A stretch of 64,000 nt of DNA from CAZTTH01 sp964615975 (GCA_964615975.1 CAZTTH010000004.1:49547-113546); one strand, 5' to 3'; shown: positions 57,301-63,281, counted from the first letter of the stretch. Notes: generated by a model not told the origin, from the letters alone. A program made the numbers and translations.

Positions 57301-58226
57301 TGATCGATTACCGTGCCGCCGGTAGTCATCGTTTCCGGATAATCGCTGACCCCGTCATCGCCGAATACCTGTGCCGGGTTGCCGGTATTCAAATCCATCA
57401 TCGTCACCACCACACCGTTTACCCCCACCCCGGTTTCGGAATTGAAGACCACGCCATAAGGATCAACAATCGCGGATGCCGCCGCCGCGTCGGTTTGATC
57501 GTAAATGTCCGTGTAGGTTGCGTTGATGGCGATATTGGTTCCCACCGTCAATTCGCCGTCGAATTGAGTTGGCGGCGGCGATCCGGTAGGGATGTAACCG
57601 GTAAAGACACCGGTATTCGGACCGGTTTCGATCAGAGTGATGATTTCCCGGTCATTGATGTTGCCCCCAACCGAGATGGTCACCTGAACGATTTCAACTT
57701 CATCCGGATTCGTGTTTTGATCGTAATCCGTCAGCCGCAGAAAGGCAGGTTCACCCTGATGATATTGCTGCACCGGCACGACCGGCAGAGGCTGGGAGAG
57801 ATCGAGTGGAGTGCCGAAGAAGGTGGGCGGATCCAGCGGAGCAAAGTCACCGCTGTTGTTGGGGTTGTATTGCGAGGCGCCGATCGGCAGCAACAGAGCG
57901 CCGGGATATGCCGGGGCATATTGGAAGAATTCCAGAGTCGATGGTGTCCGTTGCGTTACTTTGAGCTCAACGGTATTGGTCGTGCTGGTACGAGTTTGAC
58001 CGTCCTGCAGTTGATAAGTGATGAACGCGGTGTTGCTGATCGTGTAGGACTGGGTTTGCGCAGAGAGATTGACGTCGGCAAGGAAGAGGGCGGTAAAGAG
58101 GGCAAAAAGTCGAATCACTCTGCTATATTGGTTATTATATATAACCAATATAGCAGAGTGAACCAGCTTGTGGTTCTCGGTGGTTGCCGGTTGGGTCCGG
58201 CGCGGGGTGGAAAGATTGAATACCAT
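51306..58226 (-). CDS. Giant outer-membrane DUF11-repeat/beta-barrel surface protein
   Basis: A 2306-residue exported protein. A signal-like helix (IRLFALFTALFLADVNLSAQ, about residues 37-56) is followed by a short module YTISNTAFITYQLQ. Two long homologous repeats (about 90-520 and 525-945) each contain GEPAFLR, a GPNTGVF-GYI strand, FGDDG, QTLPGAPF-L--GSRL and a DUF11 domain (DVRITDILPVGFNY; VVITDILPSGFRYTP). A carboxypeptidase-regulatory-like domain (GIRIYLEDGTYVLTDERGMY) precedes Ig-like segments. From about residue 1480 onward the sequence has alternating beta-strand pattern of an outer-membrane barrel, to the C-terminus. It is not a TonB receptor: no plug motif is seen. The start is uncertain because a perfect palindrome lies at residues 23-37; GTG at 58118 is an alternative. 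Confidence 0.8.
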   Translation of the reverse strand: MVFNLSTPRRTQPATTENHKLVHSAILVIYNNQYSRVIRLFALFTALFLADVNLSAQTQSYTISNTAFITYQLQDGQTRTSTTNTVELKVTQRTPSTLEFFQYAPAYPGALLLPIGASQYNPNNSGDFAPLDPPTFFGTPLDLSQPLPVVPVQQYHQGEPAFLRLTDYDQNTNPDEVEIVQVTISVGGNINDREIITLIETGPNTGVFTGYIPTGSPPPTQFDGELTVGTNIAINATYTDIYDQTDAAAASAIVDPYGVVFNSETGVGVNGVVVTMMDLNTGNPAQVFGDDGVSDYPETMTTGGTVIDQSGRVYNYPQGTFRFPFVYPGNYQFVIELPVNYRAPSVLGDAFLQTLPGAPFALEQGSRLDPFVVNPGPALHIDIPVDPLTIQTTLKVRKFAAANIIPRGDTLEYLIEIENPGIALPVEDVRITDILPVGFNYQTGKSTLDGVAIADPDIAGDGRTLIFPIGTVPQQTIRILRYQVVIDAGMIPGDATNQVSATGKDGTEVIVSNEATAMVMVVSRTNPQIEFFKYSAPNNPAANQFVVSTIPLYQDGNGNMHPMGLPGFGSFPGSIHFSEGQLQAGISTIPADSYSIGEPAFLRVIDGDQNRDPNSIDSILITISVNGDEEILRLYESGPNTGVFNGYIQTDTPPATFHDGELTVSENIKIVAVYIDPLDPEAVRKVEADILVDPFGLIFDSQTGQGIDGVTITLIDTRTGQPAEVFGDDGFSTYPSTIISGGTATDSSGRVYAFPTGMFRFPLVHPEVYYRYQISPPATHSLPSVVPDAVLQTLPGAPFVLDIGSRLESFFVPAGPPVRIDVPMDPVILATDLFARKSVDKSTAGIGEFLVYSVEIENPGSALPALDVVITDILPSGFRYTPRTAKVDGLPFADPVIAADGRTMTFAIGTIPTKTSVKLSYLVEVGAGAKLGRSTNVVSATGTDGQNILKSNAAGVEVQVQDDLMKNKTLIIGRVTAWLEVNGKSTGNGHPETNGKTGEYRPVYVEQTPGKDDKISETTNREIKGVPGIRIYLEDGTYVLTDERGMYHIEGVKPGTHIVQLDIDTIPEQYELMDGWNNRFAGRGYSQFVDVQGGTMWRADFKLKEKAPPMGYVGIQLTGKRDNQQAAVVVTLKSEVVKVSDMQVVIMMPPGTVVDQDSVMIPGSKAEMKVTDAFIQVKLPTETVNWEQKIEFACDLSKVDGEAVFQTMALFKDEDAKSIKTPKTEMILQQTGDSGMQTVEVIGKFKVKQDDVIDINDYPKPQVGFNHSWLDKTEPENAWAYPTADYLPPLPFVNVGIKHLPKHKVKLFLAGKEVNVLLFEEDIMNSDKTVGLSSWHAVSLKDGDNIFEAVFIGPEGNEVKRVQHKVHVSTSPVRAVFVPEKSFLVADGKTPPVIAVRLTDRDGFPVRFGGIGEFTVNSPYAGHEKKESFDRNLILGIDGSRSHYRVGYDGIALLKLEPTSASGEVTVKFNFGEDADDKDEEIMAWLSPGLRDWILVGLADGTVGYNTISKNMHALVPGDEQEDFYDENRIAFFAKGKILGKYLLTMSYDTDKVTNNDSQKQTIDPNTYYTLYGDATNQQYETASAEKLYVKIERGMFYALFGDFDTGLSVTELSRYSRSLTGVKTEYQSKNFEFNGFVSDTNLIYVRDEIRGDGTSGLYRLSRKSIVLNSEKITIETRDRFRSEIIRSSQTQARHVDYDIDYTDGTLYFKRPIFSRDHNLDPIFIIIEYESDSNQNTAYNYGGRGAVKFLDEKLEIGATHAHEEQDLKKADLYGADFSYEFMKDTEFKAEIARTDNENLGMKSDGSAYITEISHNSAKYQGKVYLREQNGAFGMGQQNGSENGTRKMGVEGGVKVTDHVKVSGLAYRENNLSTDAERDVMDGTVEYSKDRYAFRTGLVHAEDKQKGGTNSKSLQSKIGGDYRMLDNRLTFRVDHYQSLSNSNENSDFPTRTIYGADYNINPKVAVFGEHEITDGDSADTHNSRVGLKTKPWEGGNFDTAISRELSENSERMFAVMGLGQQWQVNERWSLSGGIDQSRTIMDAQAGGPFNVNTPSSSGGREDFTALSLGGTYNQTNYSWATRIEERMSDSEDKHSLQTGIIGQMKKGLTLSLRTQVYQTDAHGGDDTLGLDVSQGLAYRPWDEADWIVFNRLDYIYDEVQGSSTNTKNQRLVELMNANYQPIERWQNSFKLGLKYTFNTIDGEFYDGLTSLLGYETRYDITKRFDLGFRTLALHSWNLGTTEYSAGPSIGCKVIKNVWVSVGYNLVGFYDRDFSRGEYTSQGVYFRFRIKFDQDSMKEFKHFLGWRD
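58116..58160. repeat. Perfect 20-bp inverted repeat over the 5' end of the giant gene
   Basis: CACTCTGCTATATTGGTTAT and its exact reverse complement flank TATAT. On the minus strand the palindrome lies within the first 40 codons of the giant gene or, if GTG 58118 is the start, immediately covers the initiation site. A 20-bp stem of this kind would hide the start codon in the message. Confidence 0.85.
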
Positions 58227-58267
58227 TTATGCCGATCGGTCACGCGGAAAAACTGTCGAATGTTTTT

Positions 58268-58712
58268 GCCACAGAGACACAGACCTGCATGCCGGAATGA
58301 TGGGGAAGAGTGATAGAGGAGTTTGGGTTCGTCGTCCTGTCAATGACCTGACATGAGTTCGCCGCCAATGTGACTGGTCGTGTTCATAGAAGTCAGGCAC
58401 GACTCGTGCTCCCGCGTGCGGGACACGGTCGTCCGGAAACGCCACTAATCGTGGCTTACTACAAACCGTTTTATCACATAAACGACTAAAATTCTCATGG
58501 TCATCACGAGCGACAACCAACGGGTATTCATTTGGTTTCAAAATGGTACCAGTGCTCCAAATATAAATCGATATCTTGCATCGGTTATCCACATGACATC
58601 CTGTCTCAAGTTCGATCCTTGGACATTACACTTCATGGGTTCCAATGAATGACTATCGCAAAATGCTCTTGCCAACTTTCCCTGCCGGCAGACAGGTCTG
58701 TGCCTCTGTGGC
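58268..58712. repeat. 445-bp element bounded by 20-bp inverted repeats (MITE/REPIN-like)
   Basis: GCCACAGAGACACAGACCTG at 58268-58287 and CAGGTCTGTGCCTCTGTGGC at 58693-58712 are inverse complements with one mismatch; the similarity continues inward through GCCGG. The interior is non-coding and has its own palindromes. No transposase lies inside, so if mobile it is non-autonomous. Confidence 0.55.
58405..58427. repeat. GC-rich imperfect palindrome
   Basis: CGTGCTCCCGC (58405-58415) and GCGGGACACG (58418-58427) pair with one bulged base around GT. A second palindrome GCACGA-C-TCGTGC overlaps it at 58397-58409. Together they look like a REP-type cluster inside the 445-bp element. Confidence 0.55.
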
Positions 58713-58736
58713 TGATTAAAGGTTGCAAACGACTGG

Positions 58737-58766
58737 GACGTCCGCCGGCAATGGCCGGCAGACGCC
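58737..58766 (-). terminator. Hairpin 30 bases after the 437-aa surface gene
   Basis: GACGTCCGCCGGC and GCCGGCAGACGCC pair over 13 positions with two wobbles around AATG. On the minus strand it lies 30 bases beyond the stop at 58797 and is followed by TCGTTTGC, a weak T-tract. It may be a terminator or one more REP-like palindrome. Confidence 0.45.
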
Positions 58767-58796
58767 CGATCGTCTGGTTAATGATCGAATTGAATG

Positions 58797-60110
58797 TTAT
58801 TGAACAATGACATTGAATTGCAGGGTAATCGATTCTCCCGCACGGAGTTCGCCAACCGCCGCGCCTGCGGTTGCCGGCAGAACGCCCGAAGCATTAGTCA
58901 TGTTAATAGTGATATCACCGCCAAAATCACCGGTATAGGTAACCCCGTCATTGTTGGCATCAGCCACATCCGCGGTAAAATAGCCGGTACTGCGTGGACT
59001 CGCTCCACCTCCAGTATAGGTCGCCTTGACTTCCTCAGCTCCACTATTAGCCCCGGCACTTGCGGGTGTAGCGGGTGTTGAAAAATCCTCGATAAAGATA
59101 AAATCGAGACCGAGATTATTGTTAAGATCGTCACCAATAGTTGTCAAACTGGCACTAGCTCCAGCGGACACGCCATTACTGATGGTAATCGAGTAACGTA
59201 TATATGCACCCGGGATGGAGAGTGGATTCGTATTATAGTTAAACGGATCCCATATCGTCGTGGCTGTTTTTTGCACGGATATTTCTGATGTCGCGACTTT
59301 AAAGTCGTCGTCGTCAGAATGTTCGCCGTCCTGTACAGCATCATCACCATCTTGCGCGGTACTATAGCTGCCGGCACCGTCGGCAAATACCACCTCATCA
59401 CAACTGGTATGATCGTCACCATCGGTATCTTCCGTGGTAACAGAACCCTGAGAACTTGCCGTTCCACCATTACGGGTAGTTGCCTTTAAGTGATATGAGG
59501 CAATATCATTATTGACCCGGGTTATCGGTACCACATTGGCTGCGGACGCGGAAACAATAAACACAGATATGCTCTGGTCGGGGGCTAATTCATCGATGAA
59601 AGTGGCCGTATCGGAGCCCGATTGATAGGTACCGTTTCCGTTACCATCAACAAAGACGCTGACACTGGTCAGATCAAAGGCATCAAACCCGCCATGCGCT
59701 GCTGTTGTGCCCGTCCCTTTTGCAAACGATGCCAGGGAATAGTCCTGGGTATTATTCCCATTGTTGGTAACCGTAAACGTGAGGACATAATACGAACCGC
59801 CACCGGGTCCCCCCGGTACCACGGCGGTGACCGCACTACCAACTTCTGCCACAGTCAGGTTGACCTTGTTATCAACCTTGAACGATGTCACTGTACCGGT
59901 CGAGCCTTGCGCTTCCGACTGAATGTTCCCCGTCGGTGAGCTGTTGATGGTACTTTGCGTAAGACCACCCACTGAATAGCTCAGCAGTGCTTTGTTGTCT
60001 ACTTGTGTACACGCCAGCGTCCCCGCCGCGTATACCGACGGCGCCACTCCAAGCATAAAGCCCAGAACGGCCAATACCGCCAACCATTTTAACCATCTTG
60101 TTTCTTTCAT
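58797..60110 (-). CDS. Exported surface protein, DUF11/Ig-like
   Basis: A 437-residue secreted protein. ATG 60110 is supported by AGGAG seven bases upstream; an upstream in-frame codon at 60188 would add a low-complexity Asn/Gln tail from the C/A-rich leader. The signal peptide (LAVLAVLGFMLGVAPSVYAA) is clear. The mature part starts with ACTQVDNKALLSYSVGG, a motif shared with the 361-aa and giant proteins, and shows Ig-like beta sequences rich in Thr, Ser and Gly, Asp-rich loops (DGNGNGTY, DTDGDDHTS) that could bind calcium, and C-terminal GESITLQFNVIVQ. No anchor is seen. It probably forms part of a surface layer or fibre with the neighbouring proteins. Confidence 0.78.
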   Translation of the reverse strand: MKETRWLKWLAVLAVLGFMLGVAPSVYAAGTLACTQVDNKALLSYSVGGLTQSTINSSPTGNIQSEAQGSTGTVTSFKVDNKVNLTVAEVGSAVTAVVPGGPGGGSYYVLTFTVTNNGNNTQDYSLASFAKGTGTTAAHGGFDAFDLTSVSVFVDGNGNGTYQSGSDTATFIDELAPDQSISVFIVSASAANVVPITRVNNDIASYHLKATTRNGGTASSQGSVTTEDTDGDDHTSCDEVVFADGAGSYSTAQDGDDAVQDGEHSDDDDFKVATSEISVQKTATTIWDPFNYNTNPLSIPGAYIRYSITISNGVSAGASASLTTIGDDLNNNLGLDFIFIEDFSTPATPASAGANSGAEEVKATYTGGGASPRSTGYFTADVADANNDGVTYTGDFGGDITINMTNASGVLPATAGAAVGELRAGESITLQFNVIVQ

Positions 60111-60121
60111 TTTTGTTCTCC

Positions 60122-60190
60122 TTTGTTTGTTGTTTATGGGTTTGTTTGTTGTTGGTTGTTGTTGGTTGATTGGTTTATATAAGTGCATGT
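60122..60190 (-). repeat. C/A-rich low-complexity leader
   Basis: On the minus strand this stretch reads as repeated AAC/CAA units (for example CAACCAACAACAACC), almost free of G, directly before the Shine-Dalgarno of the 437-aa surface gene. An unstructured C/A-rich 5' leader of this kind is known from highly expressed messages in general and would favour ribosome loading. Confidence 0.55.
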
Positions 60191-60251
60191 TGGGTTTCCT
60201 TTTGTTTTATTTTGGGTGTTTGTTCTTGGTTGCTGATCGCAGGGATCACAT

Positions 60252-60350
60252 TTAACCATCGGGCGGCGGCCCGGTGGTTTGCGGCCGATCCCGCGATGGC
60301 CACAAATTTTTGCACCGTCGCCTGCGTTTGATTGCTGTATATGTTTTCAT
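60252..60350 (-). CDS. 32-aa SD-led ORF of unknown status
   Basis: A 33-codon frame starts at ATG 60350 with a perfect AGGAGG seven bases upstream and runs MKTYTAIKRRRRCKNLWPS to a TAA at 60252. The product would be very basic and Arg/Pro-rich. It lacks a signal and similarity to anything I know. It could be a regulatory leader peptide or a decayed gene start. Confidence 0.4.
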   Translation of the reverse strand: MKTYTAIKRRRRCKNLWPSRDRPQTTGPPPDG

Positions 60351-60412
60351 AATTCTACCTCCTGAAATTTTAATGTTTTTTATCGAATGCATAAATTGGT
60401 GAATCGGTATTA

Positions 60413-60421
60413 TTATTTCAT
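60413..60421 (-). promoter_or_regulatory. Minimal ATG-AAA-TAA ORF behind a strong Shine-Dalgarno
   Basis: AGGAGG lies eight bases upstream of ATG-AAA-TAA, just after a perfect 10-bp A/T palindrome (60436-60458). Minimal ORFs of this kind can stall ribosomes or tie up a message; this one may equally be a decayed start. Confidence 0.35.
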
Positions 60422-60435
60422 AAGTCGTTCCTCCT

Positions 60436-60486
60436 AAAATTTTTAGCTTAAAAATTTTTCTCTAATTTTTTTGCCACAAAAAATTT
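60436..60486 (-). repeat. Two adjacent A/T palindromes after the 77-aa gene
   Basis: AAAATTTTTA-GCT-TAAAAATTTT is a perfect 10-bp inverted repeat (60436-60458). AATTTTTTTG-CCA-CAAAAAATT (60464-60485) lies beside it and overlaps the stop of the 77-aa gene. A near copy of the second is found at 60746-60768. Confidence 0.5.
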
Positions 60487-60718
60487 ACCGGCGTTTCGGC
60501 TTGGTCGCTCCATTGACGATCTCGATATCAGTCACCAACAACAGATCGACAATATTGAAGTCGCCATCCGGCTGGTAAACAATTATGGTTCGTTCCTTGG
60601 GGTCCAACGCCAGGAATTCCGGATGGATGACCTCAATATTCCGCCCATCCGCCAGATGGAGAACAAAAGGCCGAAACGGCGTCGTTTTATATAATCTCCT
60701 TACTTCTTTTAGCGTCAT
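60485..60718 (-). CDS. Small conserved hypothetical protein
   Basis: A 77-residue cytosolic protein of a family common in PVC-type genomes: RRLYKTTPFRPFVLHLADGR, an HPEFLALDPKERTIIVYQ block and FNIVDLLLVTDIEIV. It begins at ATG 60718 with AGGT upstream. The function is unknown. Its position between two surface-protein genes may be accidental; the strand and tight spacing suggest co-transcription. Confidence 0.75.
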   Translation of the reverse strand: MTLKEVRRLYKTTPFRPFVLHLADGRNIEVIHPEFLALDPKERTIIVYQPDGDFNIVDLLLVTDIEIVNGATKPKRR

Positions 60719-60745
60719 AAAATTTTACCTGCAATTTTTAATAGT

Positions 60746-60768
60746 AATTTTTTTGCCGCAAAAAAATT
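60746..60768 (-). repeat. A/T palindrome between the 198-aa and 77-aa genes
   Basis: AATTTTTTTGC and GCAAAAAAATT flank a single C, so the effective stem is about 8-10 bp. It lies between the stop of the exported 19-kDa gene and the ribosome-binding site of the 77-aa gene. It resembles the element at 60464-60485. Confidence 0.5.
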
Positions 60769-60771
60769 AAA

Positions 60772-61341
60772 TTATTTGAGTTCCGCGCGATAATACACCT
60801 CCCCTTCCTCGCCCGGATTGACGGAATTCTTCAATCGCCATTGGACATTGGTATAATCCTTGGCAATCGCCGGCCGCATCTTACCCGGTTCTGTATCATC
60901 CGGCACTTTAAGGTTTTCCGGCTTGTCATAGATCTTGCCCTTGTCCACGGAAAAATAGACATCGGCTTCGGCGCCGCCGAGGGTGCCAACCAGAAACACC
61001 ATGTCTTCGGGTATGGCGTTATTAACCACCAGATTATCCGCCTTTTCCGTGCTGATATTGTTCAGCTTCACCGTGTAGATGATGTGGTCTCCGGGTACCA
61101 CTGTTTCCGCCGGCACACGCTTGACTTCTTTCTCTCCTTTTTCGTTTACCACCACAACTTCCATCTCCGCCAACATGGTCAATTTGACATGTCCCTCACC
61201 CGCCGGCCTGGTTGCCGCGTTCAACGCAACTTCATCGGCTGCGGGTGTTGCCGCAGCTGGTGGCGATGCTTCCTGCGCCTGCGTGATTGCCGCGCACAAG
61301 GAAAAGGTCAGTAGTGATTTGGTTAATAGTTTGCATTGCAT
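60772..61341 (-). CDS. Exported DUF11-like Ig-fold protein
   Basis: A 189-residue exported protein. ATG 61341 has AAAGGA upstream; an in-frame codon at 61368 is less likely. The signal peptide ends near TQAQ. An Ala/Pro-rich spacer is followed by an immunoglobulin-like DUF11 fold with VPGDHIIYTVKLNNIS, ADNLVVNNAIPEDMVFLVG, YTNVQWRLKNSVNPGEEG and terminal VYYRAELK. Similar single-domain DUF11 proteins occur in Gram-negative bacteria, but no function has been shown. It has no anchor and may be a periplasmic or surface-associated subunit of the cluster. Confidence 0.78.
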   Translation of the reverse strand: MQCKLLTKSLLTFSLCAAITQAQEASPPAAATPAADEVALNAATRPAGEGHVKLTMLAEMEVVVVNEKGEKEVKRVPAETVVPGDHIIYTVKLNNISTEKADNLVVNNAIPEDMVFLVGTLGGAEADVYFSVDKGKIYDKPENLKVPDDTEPGKMRPAIAKDYTNVQWRLKNSVNPGEEGEVYYRAELK

Positions 61342-61443
61342 AATCTTGGTTCCTTTATTAAATGGCAAAGGTGATCCGCGCCGGGATTATCCCGCACACG
61401 GATCACCACACTGCCTTCTTCGTTGTATGAATCTAATTCTTGC

Positions 61444-62529
61444 TTAGTTAATTTTTACCGTGAACTTGACGTGCTGTTGCGGTGACCCCGCAGCCATGGA
61501 GCCGATATAAACAGTAACAAATCCGGTTGTAGTGCCGTTGACATCAGCCGGATCAACTGCAGGATGATCGAAAATATCGGTCATCGGGTCTTCACCATTA
61601 CCATCATTATATTTGAGCGTATTCAGCTTGTAGGTCGTGTTCGCGGGAATCGGATCGCTAAATACCACATTCGTGGCGGTGCCGGACCCGGTCGCGGTAA
61701 CCGTGATGGTATAGGCGATCTCTGAGCCGGGAATCGGGGTCGTCAAACCGGGGAAATCCGGATGACTCACCACAAAGGACTTTATGGCCGTAATAATGAC
61801 ACTCGAAATGACATATCTGCCATCGGCAAATTCGTCGTTACCATTCTGTCCAAAGACCGCGTTATTGCCGGGGCCGGGGCCGGGGCAGGGGCCATTGCCG
61901 GTTGACACATCGCCTGGATCTGTACCATTGCCGGTATCGGGTGTTTTTGATGTCGCGGTTAACCGTACATCTCCGAGATCACCATCCACCAGCGAACCGC
62001 CAGTGTGGTTGGTGGTCGGAATATCCGCAAGGATAAAGATATAAACGGTTTTATTTGCGCCCAAGGTGGGATCGTTCGTCCCCGGGACATACAACGGATC
62101 TGAGCCTGGTTCATAGGTCCCATTGTTATTGCCATCCAGGCGGACAATCGGCGAAGATGGATTAAAATGATCATTCGCCGGCGTTAATTCCGAGGTCGTC
62201 AGGGTTGACAGCACCGAAAGGCTGAACGATTCCGTTGCGTTACCCGTATTAGTCAGGGAGAACGTTGTGATCTGATCTTGGGCGTTGGGGGTTACCGTTA
62301 TCGCGGCGGTATCCGTCCAGGACACAGTGAGATCAATCACTTCAGCCACCTTGTTGGTAGTTGTATTTGAAACCGTTGACGCATTGACAGCGCCAATCGT
62401 ATAATTAATCGTCGCAGTATTGGTGATGTCCGTACATGCCGGGGTGCCCAGTGCGTAAACACGCGGTGAGGCCCAAGCCAGCAAGACAAACATTAGAGCG
62501 AATAATTTGAGATAATGTTTTTGGTTCAT
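61444..62529 (-). CDS. Exported surface protein, DUF11-like, 361 aa
   Basis: A 361-residue secreted protein with AGGAG eight bases before the ATG and a clear signal peptide ending near SPRVYA. The mature part begins ACTDITNTATINYTIG, the same module as in the 437-aa and giant proteins. Ig-like beta segments follow with Asp/Asn-rich loops (DGNNNGTYEPGSD), and a C-terminal DUF11 domain has GSEIAYTITVTATGSGTATN, VVFSDPIPANTTY and VKFTVKIN. Loops rich in Gly/Pro (CPGPGPGNNA) lie in the middle. No membrane anchor is evident. It likely is one of the structural components of the same surface assembly. Confidence 0.8.
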   Translation of the reverse strand: MNQKHYLKLFALMFVLLAWASPRVYALGTPACTDITNTATINYTIGAVNASTVSNTTTNKVAEVIDLTVSWTDTAAITVTPNAQDQITTFSLTNTGNATESFSLSVLSTLTTSELTPANDHFNPSSPIVRLDGNNNGTYEPGSDPLYVPGTNDPTLGANKTVYIFILADIPTTNHTGGSLVDGDLGDVRLTATSKTPDTGNGTDPGDVSTGNGPCPGPGPGNNAVFGQNGNDEFADGRYVISSVIITAIKSFVVSHPDFPGLTTPIPGSEIAYTITVTATGSGTATNVVFSDPIPANTTYKLNTLKYNDGNGEDPMTDIFDHPAVDPADVNGTTTGFVTVYIGSMAAGSPQQHVKFTVKIN

Positions 62530-63281
62530 GTGATGAACTCCTTTTTGTTTTATTGACTTTGTTTGGGTGGTTTAATGTTGGGGTGAATATGAGAAATTGG
62601 GTTGAGTTAATTTCTCATGAGATAATCGAATTAAAGATGATTGCCCTCCTTTCGTAAATATTTATTATTGATTTGGTTGATCTGGTTTGTTTATCTTTCA
62701 CTTGTAAAGAAAACTGACACCGTCGGAAATGGTCCTTTACCGTGGTAAATCCAATACCCTACTATTTAGCATGATATCAGCCACAAAATTGGAACGATTT
62801 TCTAACCTCCTTATATGCTTTAGATTGCATGTATTAATATGGCTGTGAAAGCCCTATTAAAGTGTATTTAATCAGGCGTAAAGTTGACAGCTGGAAACAT
62901 TTGGATTACCTCCGGTTGAACTAAAGATTTAAGGTTAAAATTATCCTATAATATAGGCCAAAAATGAGAAAAGTAAATGGTGGAATCAGAATTGAACAAC
63001 ACATTTTGTTGCATTTGATGCAATCGTTTCTATCGCTGGTTGCGGCTTAAGGCGATTGGTAGCGTATCTCCGGTTTCAAATTAAATCGGGGCTTGTCGCA
63101 TTGTTCATTATAACAAAGTTCAGCGGATTTCGGAAGGATTGAGGCCGTTATTGATTCTTCAAACCTTTAAATCAGGGGAAGAATCCAGGTGTCTGCTGGA
63201 GTTCAAAATCTCACTGCCTCGGTCACAATCTGCGATCATCACAAACTGATGTGAGCTCAGCGGATTTTATATTCGGTATCA
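62530..63281. other. 752-base region upstream of the 361-aa gene
   Basis: No normal gene is visible. Next to the 361-aa gene the minus strand is C/A-rich (62530-62600). A GGAGGT with a 10-codon ORF (MFPAVNFTPD) lies at 62868-62900 and an orphan AAGGAGG near 62805-62811. A short direct repeat TCAGCGGATTT is found at 63121 and 63256. It probably contains the promoter and a long leader of the surface operon. Confidence 0.45.
62868..62900 (-). CDS. 10-aa SD-led leader ORF (tentative)
   Basis: ATG 62900 has GGAGGT seven bases upstream and runs ten codons, MFPAVNFTPD, to TAA. It may be a leader peptide of the surface operon or chance; it resembles the other SD-led mini-ORF between the surface genes. 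Confidence 0.25.
   Translation of the reverse strand: MFPAVNFTPD

Larger units (their letters stand above)
58227..58796. other. 570-base intergenic region with palindromic repeats between surface genes
   Basis: No ORF with a credible start is found; the open frames on both strands here appear to be antisense or low-complexity noise. The stretch carries an inverted pair at 58268-58287/58693-58712, an imperfect palindrome at 58405-58427, a 6-bp palindrome at 58397-58409 and a GCCGGC stem at 58737-58766. It likely holds the promoter of the giant gene and the terminator of the gene at 58797. Confidence 0.6.
60111..60484. other. 374-base leader/intergenic region with C/A-rich tract and SD-led mini-ORFs
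   Basis: Minus strand, from the 77-aa gene toward the 437-aa gene: two A/T palindromes (60436-60486), a GGAGG followed by ATG-AAA-TAA, then AGGAGG with a 32-codon ORF, then a C/A-rich low-complexity tract ending in the gene's own AGGAG. The whole probably serves as a leader or regulatory region. Confidence 0.5.

Noticed and set aside
56802..58313. A 503-codon open frame on the plus strand, antisense to the giant surface gene
   Set aside because: The product has no domain or signal, is rich in Arg/His/Asp and mirrors the codon pattern of the strongly supported minus-strand gene, including the palindrome. It is a shadow frame.
58227..58592. A 121-codon minus-strand frame upstream of the giant gene
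   Set aside because: It lies in palindromic repeat sequence, has no ribosome-binding site and no recognisable fold.
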